Positions 30,796 through 41,086 of a stretch of DNA of 41,086 nucleotides are shown here, piece after piece; positions within the stretch are counted from its first letter, which is position 1; the number at the start of each line of letters is the position of its first letter. The stretch covers positions 1 to 41,086 of the forward strand of contig NZ_STGY01000041.1 of NCBI RefSeq assembly GCF_004912275.1, written 5' to 3'. This DNA comes from Glycomyces buryatensis. Its GTDB lineage: Bacteria; Actinomycetota; Actinomycetes; Mycobacteriales; Micromonosporaceae. The position numbers and the translations under genes are program-made. Under the pieces are notes generated by a model. It ran no database searches, was not told the DNA's origin, and worked only from the letters and a program-made list of their open reading frames with translations.

Positions 30796-31704
30796 TCAGT
30801 ACGCGTCGAACCGCTCTCGGGCGGCGGACGGCGCGGCGGCGTGCGCGTCGAGGTCCGCCCACGGGTCGGACTTCTGCGCCAAGCGCCTGGCGATCGACTC
30901 GATACCGTGCCCGTTCGGGGTCGCATTGCCGAGTTCGGACCAGTCCAGCGGCGTCGCGACCGCCGCACCGGGCCGCGCGCGCAGGGAGTACGGCGCGATG
31001 ATCGTCTGCCCGTAGGCATTGCGGTTGACGTCGAGGAAGATCCGGCCCCCGCGCCGGGCCTTGCGCTGGGCGGTGGTCAGCAGGTCGGGTTCGTCCTCGG
31101 CGAGGCGGTCGGCGAGGTCGGTCGCCAGGCCCCGGACGAAATCGAAGTCGGACGAGCCGTCCAGCGGCGCCACCACGTGGAAGCCGCGCCCGCCGGTGGC
31201 CTGCACGAACGGGGTCAACCCGATCCGGTCGTACCTGTCGCGCACCCGGCGCGCGACCGCGCGCAGCGTGTCGACCGTGACGCCATCCGGCGGATCGATG
31301 TCGATCACCAGTCGGTCGGGGCAGTCCAAGTTCTCCATGGTGGACAACCAGATGTGGAACTCGATGGTGGCCTGGTTGGCGAGGTACACCAGCGCGGCGG
31401 CGTCCTCGCACACCACGTGGTCGACCGTGCCGCTGCCGCCGCGCTGCGGCACGCGCTCGACGCGGATCCAGTCGGGGAAGTAATCCGACGCGTTCTGCTG
31501 GAAGAAGCCCTCCGAGCCGACCCCGTCGGGGTAGCGGCGCATCACCAGCGGACGACCGGCCAGGTGCGGCACCATCACCTCCGCCACCGACCGGTAGTGG
31601 TCGATCATGTCGCCCTTGCTGACGTGGTCGTCCGGAAAGAGCTCCTTGTCGAGTCTGGACACGTCGATGTCGTGTTCGGCGATGTGGAGCGTTTGCGCGG
31701 CCAT
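30796..31704 (-). CDS. ligD: LigD polymerase-domain (primase-like) protein
   Basis: A 302-residue protein equivalent to the polymerase domain of bacterial LigD, which fills and extends ends during non-homologous end joining. Typical blocks are LDKELFPDDHVSKGDMIDHYRSVA, then LVMRRYPDGV, YLANQATIEFHIWLS, and the catalytic DIDPPDG; the later LDVNRNAYGQTIIAPYSLRARPGAAVATPL (two pieces) is also characteristic. It has no ligase or 3'-phosphoesterase domain, and no Ku gene is nearby, so it is a stand-alone LigD-Pol as found in several actinomycetes. ATG 31704 has AAGGAG 10 bases upstream. It is divergent from the MFS gene. Confidence 0.92.
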   Translation of the reverse strand: MAAQTLHIAEHDIDVSRLDKELFPDDHVSKGDMIDHYRSVAEVMVPHLAGRPLVMRRYPDGVGSEGFFQQNASDYFPDWIRVERVPQRGGSGTVDHVVCEDAAALVYLANQATIEFHIWLSTMENLDCPDRLVIDIDPPDGVTVDTLRAVARRVRDRYDRIGLTPFVQATGGRGFHVVAPLDGSSDFDFVRGLATDLADRLAEDEPDLLTTAQRKARRGGRIFLDVNRNAYGQTIIAPYSLRARPGAAVATPLDWSELGNATPNGHGIESIARRLAQKSDPWADLDAHAAAPSAARERFDAY

Positions 31705-31982
31705 CTCAGTTCGTCTCCTTCATGACGTCCCTCGCGGGCTTGCCGGCTCACACCCCGCGCCATCGCGGGAAAGTACCCGGGGCGTGGCGGCGCCAAACCG
31801 ACGCGTGTTTCGGAGGTGGCGATTGGGTCGGCCGTGACCAGGGATTCCGCCGAGGCCTCACGACGGCGCTTCGGACGCGCGTCACAGCGACGTCGAATTC
31901 GCTTGTCGAACGGCTAGTTGCCGCGCATCCTGGTGTGCGGGCCCGAACGGTACGGCCCACTCCTCAGTTCGATTGGACCACC

Positions 31983-33200
31983 GTGACCGACTCCGCCCTG
32001 CGCGCTCCAGCTCTCGGCCGCACCGACCCCGGGTTGGCGCGCTGGCGCAATGCCGTGCTCATCGTCTTCGCGATGTCGGGCTTCATCTTCGCCAACTGGG
32101 CGGCCCGCGTCCCCAACGTGCGCGACATCCTCGGGGCGACCACTCGCGAGATGGGGCTGCTCATCCTCGGCATCGCCATCGGCGCGATCGTCGGGCTCAT
32201 AGCCTCCAGCCATGTCATCGCCCACCTCGGCCCGACCACCTCGATCCGTTGGTTCATGACGACGGCCGCGATCGGACTGGCGCTGTCCGGGCTCATTGTC
32301 GGGCTGGTCCCTAACTTCTGGCTGCTGGTGGTGGCCCTGTTCGTGATCGGGGCGGGCAACTCGATCCTCGACGTGTCCATGAACCTGTCGGGCGCCGACG
32401 CCGAGCGCCGCATCGGCAAGACCCTGATGCCGCTGTTCCACGCCTTCTTCAGCTTCGGCACCATGCTCGGCGCCGGGGTCGGCGCGCTGACCGAACAGCT
32501 CGGCATCCCGGTCGAGGTCCACTTGACCGCCGTCGGGGCCGTCGTCCTGGTCATCGGCCTGCACGCCGTCCGGTCCCTGCCGCCGTCGGAGAAGCCGCGG
32601 GCGCCCGAGCCGGGCGAGGCCGCCGGATGGCGCACCCGCCTGGCCGCCTGGACCGACACGCGGGTGCTGCTGATCGGCCTCATCGTGCTCGGCATGGCCT
32701 TCACCGAGGGCACCGCGAACGACTGGCTGAGTCTGTCCATGGTCGACGGCTACGGCCTGACCAACCCCGCCGGTGCGGCGGTGTTCGCCCTGTTCGTGAC
32801 CGCCATGACGATCGGCCGGGTGTGCGGCGGGGCGCTGCTGGACCGGTTCGGGCGCGTCCCGGTCCTGGTCGGATCGGCGATGCTGGCCTTCGCTGGCCTG
32901 CTGCTGGTGATCATCGGCCCGACCGCCCCGATCGCCATCGCCGGTACCGTCCTGTGGGGACTCGGCGCCGCACTGGGCTTCCCGGTCGGCATGTCGGCCG
33001 CCGCCGACGATCCCGAGAAGGCCACCGCCAATGTCGCGGCCGTGGCGACCATCGGCTACGTCGCCTTCCTCGTCGGCCCGCCCCTGATCGGGCTGCTCGG
33101 CGACGAGGTGGGGCTGCGCAAGACGTTCCTGGTGGTCCTGGTGCTGGTCGCGGTGGCGCTGCTGTGCTCGCCGGCCGCCCGCAAACCCAAGGCGGGCTAG
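31983..33200 (+). CDS. MFS transporter, YbjJ/fucose permease-like
   Basis: A 405-residue transporter with about 12 membrane segments in two halves (residues 22-205 and 225-400). [18 protein letters not shown] and [19 protein letters not shown] are typical of the YbjJ-like branch of MFS, and the second half has [20 protein letters not shown], the conserved cytoplasmic loop motif. The substrate is unknown. The start is GTG 31983 with GGA six bases upstream; the frame is open for 87 more codons but the composition there is not protein-like. The stop codon shares CTAG (33197-33200) with the convergent fumarase stop, so there is no room for a terminator between them. Confidence 0.87.
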   Translation: MTDSALRAPALGRTDPGLARWRNAVLIVFAMSGFIFANWAARVPNVRDILGATTREMGLLILGIAIGAIVGLIASSHVIAHLGPTTSIRWFMTTAAIGLALSGLIVGLVPNFWLLVVALFVIGAGNSILDVSMNLSGADAERRIGKTLMPLFHAFFSFGTMLGAGVGALTEQLGIPVEVHLTAVGAVVLVIGLHAVRSLPPSEKPRAPEPGEAAGWRTRLAAWTDTRVLLIGLIVLGMAFTEGTANDWLSLSMVDGYGLTNPAGAAVFALFVTAMTIGRVCGGALLDRFGRVPVLVGSAMLAFAGLLLVIIGPTAPIAIAGTVLWGLGAALGFPVGMSAAADDPEKATANVAAVATIGYVAFLVGPPLIGLLGDEVGLRKTFLVVLVLVAVALLCSPAARKPKAG

Positions 33201-34651
33201 CTTCGCTCCACGTCCGCCCGGGGATCGCCGACCATGGACGCCGGATCGACGTAGCGATCGAAGTCGGCCGCGCTGACTCCCGACTCCAGCGACGCCTCGC
33301 GCAGCGTCGTGCCCTCCGCGTCGGCCTTGTGGGCGATCTCGGCGGCCCGGTCGTAGCCGATGTGCGGGCTCAGCGCGGTCACCAGCATCAGCGAGCGGTC
33401 GACATGGGAGGCGATCCGCTCGGTGTCCAGCTCGGTGCCCTCGACGCTGAAGATCCGGAGCTTCTCGGCGGCGTCGGCGAGGATCCGCGCCGAGTGCAGG
33501 ACATTGTCGATGATGATCGGCCGCATCGTATTGAGCTCGAAATTGCCCTGCGCTCCCGCCGCCGCGACGATCGAGTCCTCGCCGATGACCTGGAGGCACA
33601 CCATGATCATCGCCTCCTGCTGGGTCGGATTGACCTTGCCCGGCATGATCGAGGAGCCCGGTTCGTTGGCCGGCAGTTTGAGCTCCCCCAGTCCGGCGCG
33701 CGGGCCCGAGGCGAGCCAGCGCATGTCGCCCGCGACCTTCATCGCCGCCACCGCGACCCCGCGCAGCCCGGCGCTGACGGCGACGATGCCGTCGAGCGAG
33801 GCCTGGGCGGCGAACTTATTGGGCGCGGTGCGCAGCGGCAGGCCGGTGAGTTCGGCGAGTTTCGCCGCGATCGCCTCGCCGAAGCCGGCCGGGGCATTGA
33901 TGCCGGTGCCGACGGCGGTCCCCCCGGCGGCGAGCTCGCCGATCGCCTCCAGCGAGCGTTCCAGTCTGGAGCTCGCCGCGCGCAGCTGCGCGGCCCAGCC
34001 CGACCATTCCTGGCCGACCGTGAGCGGGGTGGCGTCCTGGAGGTGGGTGCGGCCGATCTTGACGACGTCCGCCCACCGCACGGCCTTGTCGTGGATGGCG
34101 GCGGCGAGGGAGTCGAGCTGCGGGAGCGTATGGTCGCGGATCGCCAGCAGGGTGGCGATGTGCATTGCGGTGGGGAAGCTGTCGTTCGAGGACTGCCCCA
34201 GGTTGACATGGTCGTTCGGGTGGACGAGGCGCTTGGCGCCGATCTCCCCGCCGAGGAGTTGGCTGGCGCGGTTGGCGAGCACCTCGTTGATGTTCATGTT
34301 CGACTGGGTGCCGGACCCGGACTGCCATACGTAGAGCGGGAACTCGGCGTCGAGGTGCCCGGCGACGGCCTCGTCCGCGGCTTCCGCGATCGCCTGCGCC
34401 AGCGCCGGATCGAGGCGCCCGTCGGCCTCGTTCACGAGTGCTGCGGCCTTTTTGACCTGGGCGTAGGCGTGGTAGAGCTCGGTCGGCATGCGGTCGTCGC
34501 CGATGGAGAAGTGAATGAGGGAGCGCTGTGTCTGTGCGCCCCAATAGTGTTCGGCGGGCACTTCGATCGTGCCCATGGAGTCGCTCTCGACGCGCGTGCC
34601 GGTCTGGCCGGTGCCGACCGGCACGCGCGGCTCGGATGCTTGAGACGTCAT
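33197..34651 (-). CDS. fumC: Fumarate hydratase class II
   Basis: A 484-residue class II fumarase, interconverting fumarate and malate in the citric acid cycle. The superfamily signature [11 protein letters not shown] is present near residue 332, and the substrate-site segments [38 protein letters not shown] (two adjoining pieces) and [11 protein letters not shown] are intact, so the enzyme should be active. ATG 34651 follows GAGG by seven bases; a GTG five codons upstream would cover that site. The Lys in GRTH-LQD region and the 'T-A-M-H' elements match FumC rather than aspartase or argininosuccinate lyase. It is the only core-metabolism enzyme of the window besides RibA. Confidence 0.94.
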   Translation of the reverse strand: MTSQASEPRVPVGTGQTGTRVESDSMGTIEVPAEHYWGAQTQRSLIHFSIGDDRMPTELYHAYAQVKKAAALVNEADGRLDPALAQAIAEAADEAVAGHLDAEFPLYVWQSGSGTQSNMNINEVLANRASQLLGGEIGAKRLVHPNDHVNLGQSSNDSFPTAMHIATLLAIRDHTLPQLDSLAAAIHDKAVRWADVVKIGRTHLQDATPLTVGQEWSGWAAQLRAASSRLERSLEAIGELAAGGTAVGTGINAPAGFGEAIAAKLAELTGLPLRTAPNKFAAQASLDGIVAVSAGLRGVAVAAMKVAGDMRWLASGPRAGLGELKLPANEPGSSIMPGKVNPTQQEAMIMVCLQVIGEDSIVAAAGAQGNFELNTMRPIIIDNVLHSARILADAAEKLRIFSVEGTELDTERIASHVDRSLMLVTALSPHIGYDRAAEIAHKADAEGTTLREASLESGVSAADFDRYVDPASMVGDPRADVERS

Positions 34652-34735
34652 CTGGTCACCTCGCACGGTGGTTGGGCCGGCTGCAAGCGTAGTTCAGGAT
34701 GCGCCGGTCCGGTGCCGCGTTGGGGGACAGTCGCG

Positions 34736-35632
34736 TTAGCCGCGGTTGACCTTCTCCCACCAGGTGAAGGTGCCGCGGTAGTCGGCCGGGGTGTTGTCGG
34801 CGGCGTGGTTGGCGAGGCCGTTCTTGCCGAAGAAGTAGTCGTGGACCTGGGCTTGGGCCGACCCGGACATGTCGGGGTCGGCCACCGCATTGGCGTGGAT
34901 GTGGTAGTCGAAGCCCTGTTCGGGAGTGCGCAGCCAGGCTGCGAATCCGACGGCGCGCAGCGCCTTGACGGTCTGCCAGCGTTCGTTGGTCGACATGGAG
35001 CCGACGGCGATGTCCACGACGCCGCCGCCGTCGTGCGTGCCGGCGGAGTCGGGGTTGCCGGTGTTGTATGAGCCCTGGGTGAGGGTCAGATTCCAGGACA
35101 ACTTGGCGTCGGCGGCGGCCAGCATGTTCTTGGTGCGGGTGTTGACCCGTTTGCCGCCGTACGAGTCCGAGGAGTCGCCGACGCTGACGGCGCGGTCGAC
35201 GGTGAATCCCTGGTCCTCGCCGAGCTTGGTGAGGGAGGTGGGGCCGGGCAGTCCGTTGGCGTCGAGTCCGGTGTAGCCGAGCGAGCGCTGCCAGGCGCCG
35301 TAGGCGGTGATGGTGGTGCTGCCGTAGTGGCCGTCGACGAGGTCGGCGTCGAGGTGTCCCTTGGCGTCGAGCGCGGCCTCGACGACCTTGACGTGGGGTC
35401 CGGCGTTGAGGGTGGTGTCGCTGCCGGATTTGCGCGGGTCGACCATCGCGGCGACCAGGACCAGTTCCATGTTGACGGAGGTCGCGGCGTCGGCCTGCCG
35501 CATGGCGAACACGGCGGGGACCATGGCCGCTCCCGCGACGGTGCCCGCGGCCAGGAGGGCGCGGGAGAGGACCCATCGTCTGGAGCGGGTGAGGGGGATG
35601 GCCGAGGTTTCGGAGGATTCGTCGGTCGTCAT
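34736..35632 (-). CDS. Tat-exported M15-like peptidase with peptidoglycan-binding region
   Basis: A 298-residue exported protein. The N-terminus has SRRWVLSR followed by a hydrophobic stretch and AMRQADA, a twin-arginine signal. Residues ~65-140 look like a peptidoglycan-binding repeat (LDADLVDGHYGSTTITAYGAW, GLPGPTSLTKLGE). The C-terminal part has GTHDGGGVVDIA, matching the M15 H-x6-D zinc motif, and FDYHIHAN with the third ligand, so a D-Ala-D-Ala-type or endopeptidase acting on cell wall is likely. ATG 35632 is nine bases after AGGGG; an ATG two codons earlier is too close. Standing alone, it precedes fumC by 84 bases. Confidence 0.82.
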   Translation of the reverse strand: MTTDESSETSAIPLTRSRRWVLSRALLAAGTVAGAAMVPAVFAMRQADAATSVNMELVLVAAMVDPRKSGSDTTLNAGPHVKVVEAALDAKGHLDADLVDGHYGSTTITAYGAWQRSLGYTGLDANGLPGPTSLTKLGEDQGFTVDRAVSVGDSSDSYGGKRVNTRTKNMLAAADAKLSWNLTLTQGSYNTGNPDSAGTHDGGGVVDIAVGSMSTNERWQTVKALRAVGFAAWLRTPEQGFDYHIHANAVADPDMSGSAQAQVHDYFFGKNGLANHAADNTPADYRGTFTWWEKVNRG

Positions 35633-35794
35633 GCGCATTTGCCCCTTCTGAGGGTCTTGTAAGCGACTGCCCGAGATATTCACAGCACCATATCGAGGAA
35701 ATTCTTCGATGAAAAGACCCTGAATGAAGCGAAGCTCCACGAAAGACGGCGGCGGGACGGCCCGGCGACCAAGGGTGAAGACGTTGCGGCGCAG

Positions 35795-35835
35795 CGGTGC
35801 CGCCGAACGCGTTTAGGTCGCGCTCGGCGGCACCG
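35795..35835 (-). terminator. Terminator of the AraC-VOC-UvrA-like operon
   Basis: 17-base arms with a single mismatch (35795-35811 and 35819-35835) enclose a 7-base loop, starting eight bases past the UvrA-like stop codon on the minus strand. It separates that operon from the peptidase gene downstream. Confidence 0.8.
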
Positions 35836-35843
35836 TGGCTTGA

Positions 35844-38219
<2,376 letters not shown>

Positions 38220-38221
38220 GG

Positions 38222-38635
38222 TTATTTCTCGGTCTCCTGAATACGGACCATATTGCCCGCGGGGTCGCGGAAGGCGCAGTCGCGGACGCCGTACGGCTGG
38301 TCGGTGGGTTCTTGAACGACTTCGGCGCCTGCGGCCTGGACCTGTTCGAACGTCGCGTTGACGTCAGCGGTGGCCAGCAGGATCGCCCCGAAGGTGCCCT
38401 TGGCCATCATCTCGGTGATGGTGTGGCGCTCTTCGTCGGTGACGCCGGGGTCGGCGCCGGGAGGGGCCAGGACGATGGACGTGCCGGGCTGATCGACCGG
38501 GCCGACCGTGAGCCAGCGCATGCCGTCGTAGCCGACGTCCTTGCGCAGTTCGAATCCGAGCGCGTCGCGGTAGAAGCCGAGGGCCGCCTCGGCGTCGTCG
38601 TGGAAGAGGAAGCTGGAGAAGATCGTGATGTCCAT
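38222..38635 (-). CDS. VOC (glyoxalase/bleomycin-resistance) family protein
   Basis: A 137-residue protein with two beta-alpha-beta-beta-beta modules: FSSFLFHDDAEAALGFYRDALGFEL opens the first (given here in pieces, residues 6-30) and ATADVNATFEQVQAAGAEVVQEPTDQPYGVRDCAFRDPAGNMVRI the second; the C-terminal acidic D-P-x-G-N motif is typical. Family members include glyoxalase I, dioxygenases and drug-sequestering proteins such as bleomycin-binding proteins. The second gene of an AraC-VOC-UvrA-like unit common in actinobacteria; two bases separate it from the UvrA-like gene. Metal ligands cannot be confirmed from sequence alone. Confidence 0.88.
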   Translation of the reverse strand: MDITIFSSFLFHDDAEAALGFYRDALGFELRKDVGYDGMRWLTVGPVDQPGTSIVLAPPGADPGVTDEERHTITEMMAKGTFGAILLATADVNATFEQVQAAGAEVVQEPTDQPYGVRDCAFRDPAGNMVRIQETEK

Positions 38636-38645
38636 GAACGCAACT

Positions 38646-39089
38646 CTAGGTTCGGCGTCGGGCGGGCGCTTCTTGATTCCTGACTGGTCTGGTCACGTAT
38701 TTCGAGACCAAAGTGGGCATCCCCTCCATTTCATCGGCGTGCTTGAGTTTGTACTCGCTGGGGGACATCCCCACCAGTTCGGAGAAGCGGGTCGAGAAGG
38801 TGCCGAGCGAGGAGCAGCCGACGGTGAAGCAGACTTCGGTGACGCTGAGATCGCCTCGGCGCAGCAGCGACATCGCTCGTTCGATGCGCCGGGTCATGAG
38901 GTAGCTGTACGGCGCCTCGCCGAATGCGCGGCGGAATTCGCGGCTGAGGTGCCCGGCGGACATGTGGGCGTCGCGGGCCAGCGCCTCGACGTTGAGCGGC
39001 CGTTCGTACTCGCGGTCGATCCGGTCGCGGACCGCACGCAGGCGCTTCAGGTCCCGTAGACGTTGCTCCTCAGTGGGCTTACTGGTCAC
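38646..39089 (-). CDS. AraC family transcriptional regulator (DNA-binding domain only)
   Basis: A 147-residue regulator made almost wholly of the AraC/XylS DNA-binding domain: LNVEALARDAHMSAGHLSREFRRAFGEAPYSYLM, first helix-turn-helix, then SLLRRGDLSVTEVCFTVGCSSLGTFSTRFSELVGMSPSEYK, second one with the family signature. There is no N-terminal sensor domain, so it may work like MarA/SoxS or be controlled by its own level. GTG 39089 is the only plausible start and lacks a clear ribosome binding site. The VOC gene begins 10 bases downstream, so this regulator is the first gene of the operon. Confidence 0.9.
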   Translation of the reverse strand: MTSKPTEEQRLRDLKRLRAVRDRIDREYERPLNVEALARDAHMSAGHLSREFRRAFGEAPYSYLMTRRIERAMSLLRRGDLSVTEVCFTVGCSSLGTFSTRFSELVGMSPSEYKLKHADEMEGMPTLVSKYVTRPVRNQEAPARRRT

Positions 39090-39228
39090 GCGGCTATCGT
39101 GCCACAGGCCACCGACAATCGCGGGCGCTGCGGAAGATCCGGTATCCACTTGGGCCTGGAATGCATTGCGCGCCTTGGGATTAGCTGGGTGATCACACCG
39201 GAGCAGTAGGGTCGGTGACCGATCCTGA

Positions 39229-39408
39229 TCCGCCACGGGCGCGGTCGCCGCCTCGTGGCCGTGGTTCCTGATCCCGGCGGGCGCGGCCACCGGGATGCGC
39301 CGCTTCCTGACGAAGGAGCGGCGAGTCTGGTTCGATCGGGCCTCGGGCGCGATCCTCCTGGTCTTCGCGGGCTGGCTCGCCTGGGAGTTCTTCGTCGAAA
39401 TGCGGTGA
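39229..39408 (+). pseudogene. Possible 3' remnant of a LysE-type exporter gene
   Basis: Between AraC and the GH51 gene (39090-39483) no intact gene is found. One frame from 39229 to TGA 39408 has coding-like composition and encodes a segment with SWPWFLIPAGAATGMRRFL, a basic RRVWFDRASG, and the hydrophobic end AILLVFAGWLAWEFF. This resembles the C-terminal helix-loop-helix of LysE/RhtB-like exporters. An in-frame stop (39226-39228) cuts it off upstream, and no N-terminal part is present, so it looks like a degraded gene end. The resemblance is by eye only and the only internal ATG would give 37 residues. Confidence 0.35.
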
Positions 39409-39417
39409 GACCGCCAC

Positions 39418-39445
39418 TTGACAAGCGGAACTGTATCGGTAAAGT
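39418..39445 (+). promoter_or_regulatory. Sigma-70-type promoter of the GH51 gene
   Basis: A perfect -35 TTGACA (39418-39423) and a -10 TAAAGT (39440-39445) are 16 bases apart, putting a start site about 30 bases before the GH51 start codon. It is the most canonical promoter in the window. Confidence 0.7.
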
Positions 39446-39483
39446 AAGCCCCGCCGTATCGACCCACCAAGAGAGGCGCACCC

Positions 39484-41010
39484 ATGTCGCGCGAGGCAAT
39501 CCCGGCCGTAGTCAATGTCGACGTCGAAGGACCCCAGATCAACCGCCATGTGTACGGCCACTTCGCCGAGCACCTGGGCCGCTGCATCTACGGCGGGTTC
39601 TACGTCGGCGAGGACTCCGACATCCCCAACGAGGGCGGCATCCGCCTCGACGTCGTCGAGGCCCTGCGGGCCCTCAACATCCCCAACCTGCGCTGGCCCG
39701 GCGGCTGCTTCGCCGACGAGTACCACTGGATGGACGGCATCGGCCCCAAGGAGGACCGCGCCGTCATGATCAACACCCACTGGGGCGGGGTCGAGGAGAA
39801 CAACCACTTCGGCACCCACGAGTTCATGGCGCTGTGCGAACTGCTCGGCACCGAGCCCTACATCTCCGGCAACGTCGGCTCCGGCACCGTCCGCGAGATG
39901 AGCGAGTGGATCGAGTACCTCACCCGCGACGGCGACTCGCCCATGGTGCGCCTGCGCAAGCAGAACGGCCGCGAGGAGCCCTGGAAGGTCAAGTACTGGG
40001 GCCTGGGCAACGAGACCTGGGGCTGCGGCGGCAATATGAGCGCCGAGCAGTACGCCATGGACGCCCGCAAGTACGCCACCTACTGCCGCAACTACGGCGA
40101 CAACAAGCTCTACCGCATCGCCGCCGGGGCCGCCGACTTCAGCTACGACTGGACCGAGACCCTCATGAAGCAGCTGGGCCACCTCGGCTGCCAGCGCGTC
40201 GAGCGCCCGCTCTACCAGGCGGTCTCGGTGCACTACTACACGATCGCCGGGAACTGGGAGAACAAGGGCGACGCCAAGGAGTTCACCACCGACGAGTACT
40301 ACACGACGATGGTCAAGGCCGCCCGCACCGACGAGCTGCTGACCGGCCACTCCAACGTAATGGACCTGTACGACCCGACGAAGGAGATCGGGATCGTCAT
40401 GGACGAGTGGGGCACCTGGTGGAACGTCGAGCCGGGCACCAACCCCGGATTCCTGTACCAGCAGAACACCCTCCGCGACGCACTCGTCGCCTCCGTCCAC
40501 TTCGACATCTTCCACAAGCACGCCGACCGGCTCCACATGGCCAATATCGCGCAGACGGTGAACGTGCTCCAGGCGATGATCCTCACCGACCCCGACTCGG
40601 GCGCCCTGGTGCTCACCCCGACCTACCACGTGTTCGAGATGAACAAGGGCCACCAGGACGCGGCCAGCCTGCGCGTCGACACTCCGGCCGGGCTGCCCAG
40701 CCGCAAGGTGGACGAGGCCGAGCTGGACACCGTGTCGATCTCGGCCTCCCGCAAGGACGGCAAGGTGCTGTTCTCGCTGTCCAACCTGGATGCCGACGAG
40801 GCCGTCGACGTCGACCTCGACCTGCGCGGCGGGACGCTCCGCGAGGTCGCCTCCCGGATCCTCACCGCCGACGCGCTCCAGAGCCACAACGAGCCGACCG
40901 CGCTCGAGGCCGTCGCGCCGCGGGCCCACGAGGTCACCGCCACCGAGAAGGGCCTGCGGGTGCACCTGCCGGCCCACTCCTTCGTGACCGTCGAAGGCAG
41001 TGTCGCGTAG
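39484..41010 (+). CDS. Alpha-L-arabinofuranosidase, GH51
   Basis: A 508-residue retaining glycosidase that releases terminal arabinofuranose from arabino-oligosaccharides. The barrel carries acid/base Glu177 in WGLGNETWG and nucleophile Glu308 in MDEWGTWW, both intact, and the N-terminal block [19 protein letters not shown] is standard GH51. The C-terminal ~120 residues form the usual beta-sandwich. There is no signal peptide, so it works in the cytoplasm on imported oligosaccharides. The length is normal for intracellular GH51. ATG 39484 follows AGAGG by about eight bases. Arabinose import or catabolic genes are not in the window, and its regulator is not identified. Confidence 0.95.
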   Translation: MSREAIPAVVNVDVEGPQINRHVYGHFAEHLGRCIYGGFYVGEDSDIPNEGGIRLDVVEALRALNIPNLRWPGGCFADEYHWMDGIGPKEDRAVMINTHWGGVEENNHFGTHEFMALCELLGTEPYISGNVGSGTVREMSEWIEYLTRDGDSPMVRLRKQNGREEPWKVKYWGLGNETWGCGGNMSAEQYAMDARKYATYCRNYGDNKLYRIAAGAADFSYDWTETLMKQLGHLGCQRVERPLYQAVSVHYYTIAGNWENKGDAKEFTTDEYYTTMVKAARTDELLTGHSNVMDLYDPTKEIGIVMDEWGTWWNVEPGTNPGFLYQQNTLRDALVASVHFDIFHKHADRLHMANIAQTVNVLQAMILTDPDSGALVLTPTYHVFEMNKGHQDAASLRVDTPAGLPSRKVDEAELDTVSISASRKDGKVLFSLSNLDADEAVDVDLDLRGGTLREVASRILTADALQSHNEPTALEAVAPRAHEVTATEKGLRVHLPAHSFVTVEGSVA

Positions 41011-41019
41011 ACATCCACG

Positions 41020-41062
41020 GCCCCGGCCGCCGCACCGCATGGCGAGTGCGGCGGCCCGGGGC
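41020..41062 (+). terminator. Terminator after GH51 gene
   Basis: Arms of 16 and 17 bases (41020-41035 and 41046-41062), identical apart from one bulged base, enclose a 10-base loop, starting 9 bases after the stop codon. Very GC-rich and followed by GTCGACC, without a U-tract. Confidence 0.8.
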
Positions 41063-41086
41063 GTCGACCTGGTCCGCGATAGGCTC

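Noticed and set aside
31722-31982. An N-terminal extension of 87 codons on the MFS transporter
   Set aside because: Composition is Arg/Thr/Pro-rich and unlike a membrane protein; the normal MFS N-terminus begins at GTG 31983.

Overview
The window is very GC-rich (I judge roughly two thirds or more G+C), genes are closely packed, third codon positions are mostly G or C, and GTG starts are frequent. With secreted lipoproteins, an ECF41-type sigma factor, DrrAB-like and UvrA-like drug-resistance proteins and many single-component regulators, this fits a soil-type actinomycete (Actinomycetota). I cannot fix the genus; a Glycomyces-like organism is only a guess. I see no rRNA, tRNA, CRISPR array, insertion sequence, integrase or phage gene, so this looks like ordinary chromosome with an accessory flavour.

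Layout. 1-1962: GTP cyclohydrolase II (ribA) divergent from a MarR regulator with two identical palindromes between them, then a HIT protein. 2017-5565: a YtrA-type GntR regulator and a DUF1648/DUF5808-like membrane protein, divergent from an ABC ATPase/permease pair and a small protein, with one shared operator. 5639-8802: a copper-type P1B ATPase behind a CsoR-like operator/promoter, and a CPBP membrane protease. 8923-10335: an SRPBCC-ArsR-SRPBCC operon with two ArsR-type operators. 10407-15268: a lipoprotein, a TetR regulator divergent from a thioesterase whose stop codon appears to be lost, a two-repeat DUF4333-like lipoprotein and an FAD oxidoreductase. 15291-18680: a 40-base perfect palindrome, a DrrAB-like exporter with an unusual regulatory region, LysR, and a small zinc-ribbon protein.

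18727-23008 is a sugar-catabolic unit: LacI regulator, ThuA-like protein and two Gfo/Idh/MocA dehydrogenases with overlapping ends, and matching candidate LacI sites at both promoters. 23229-27099 holds a GT1 glycosyltransferase, an ABC-F protein and an APH/homoserine-kinase-fold phosphotransferase in one direction, a possible antibiotic self-protection set. 27202-29197 pairs an alpha/beta hydrolase (preceded by a 31-codon small ORF) with an ECF41 sigma factor that carries its own ECF41-type promoter. 29270-35632 has a secreted GH1 glycosidase, a stand-alone LigD polymerase domain, an MFS transporter, fumarase C and a Tat-exported M15-like peptidase. 35795-39089 is an AraC-VOC-UvrA-like operon; the UvrA-like protein lacks the UvrB-binding region. 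The window ends with a GH51 arabinofuranosidase behind a sigma-70-type promoter, next to a possible exporter remnant.

No single gene group is clearly an undescribed system. The most informative signals are in the non-coding DNA: repeated operators that tie specific regulators to specific targets, most of all the MarR/ribA palindromes, the 11-base-period repeats before the DrrAB-like exporter, and the operator nested in the copper ATPase promoter.
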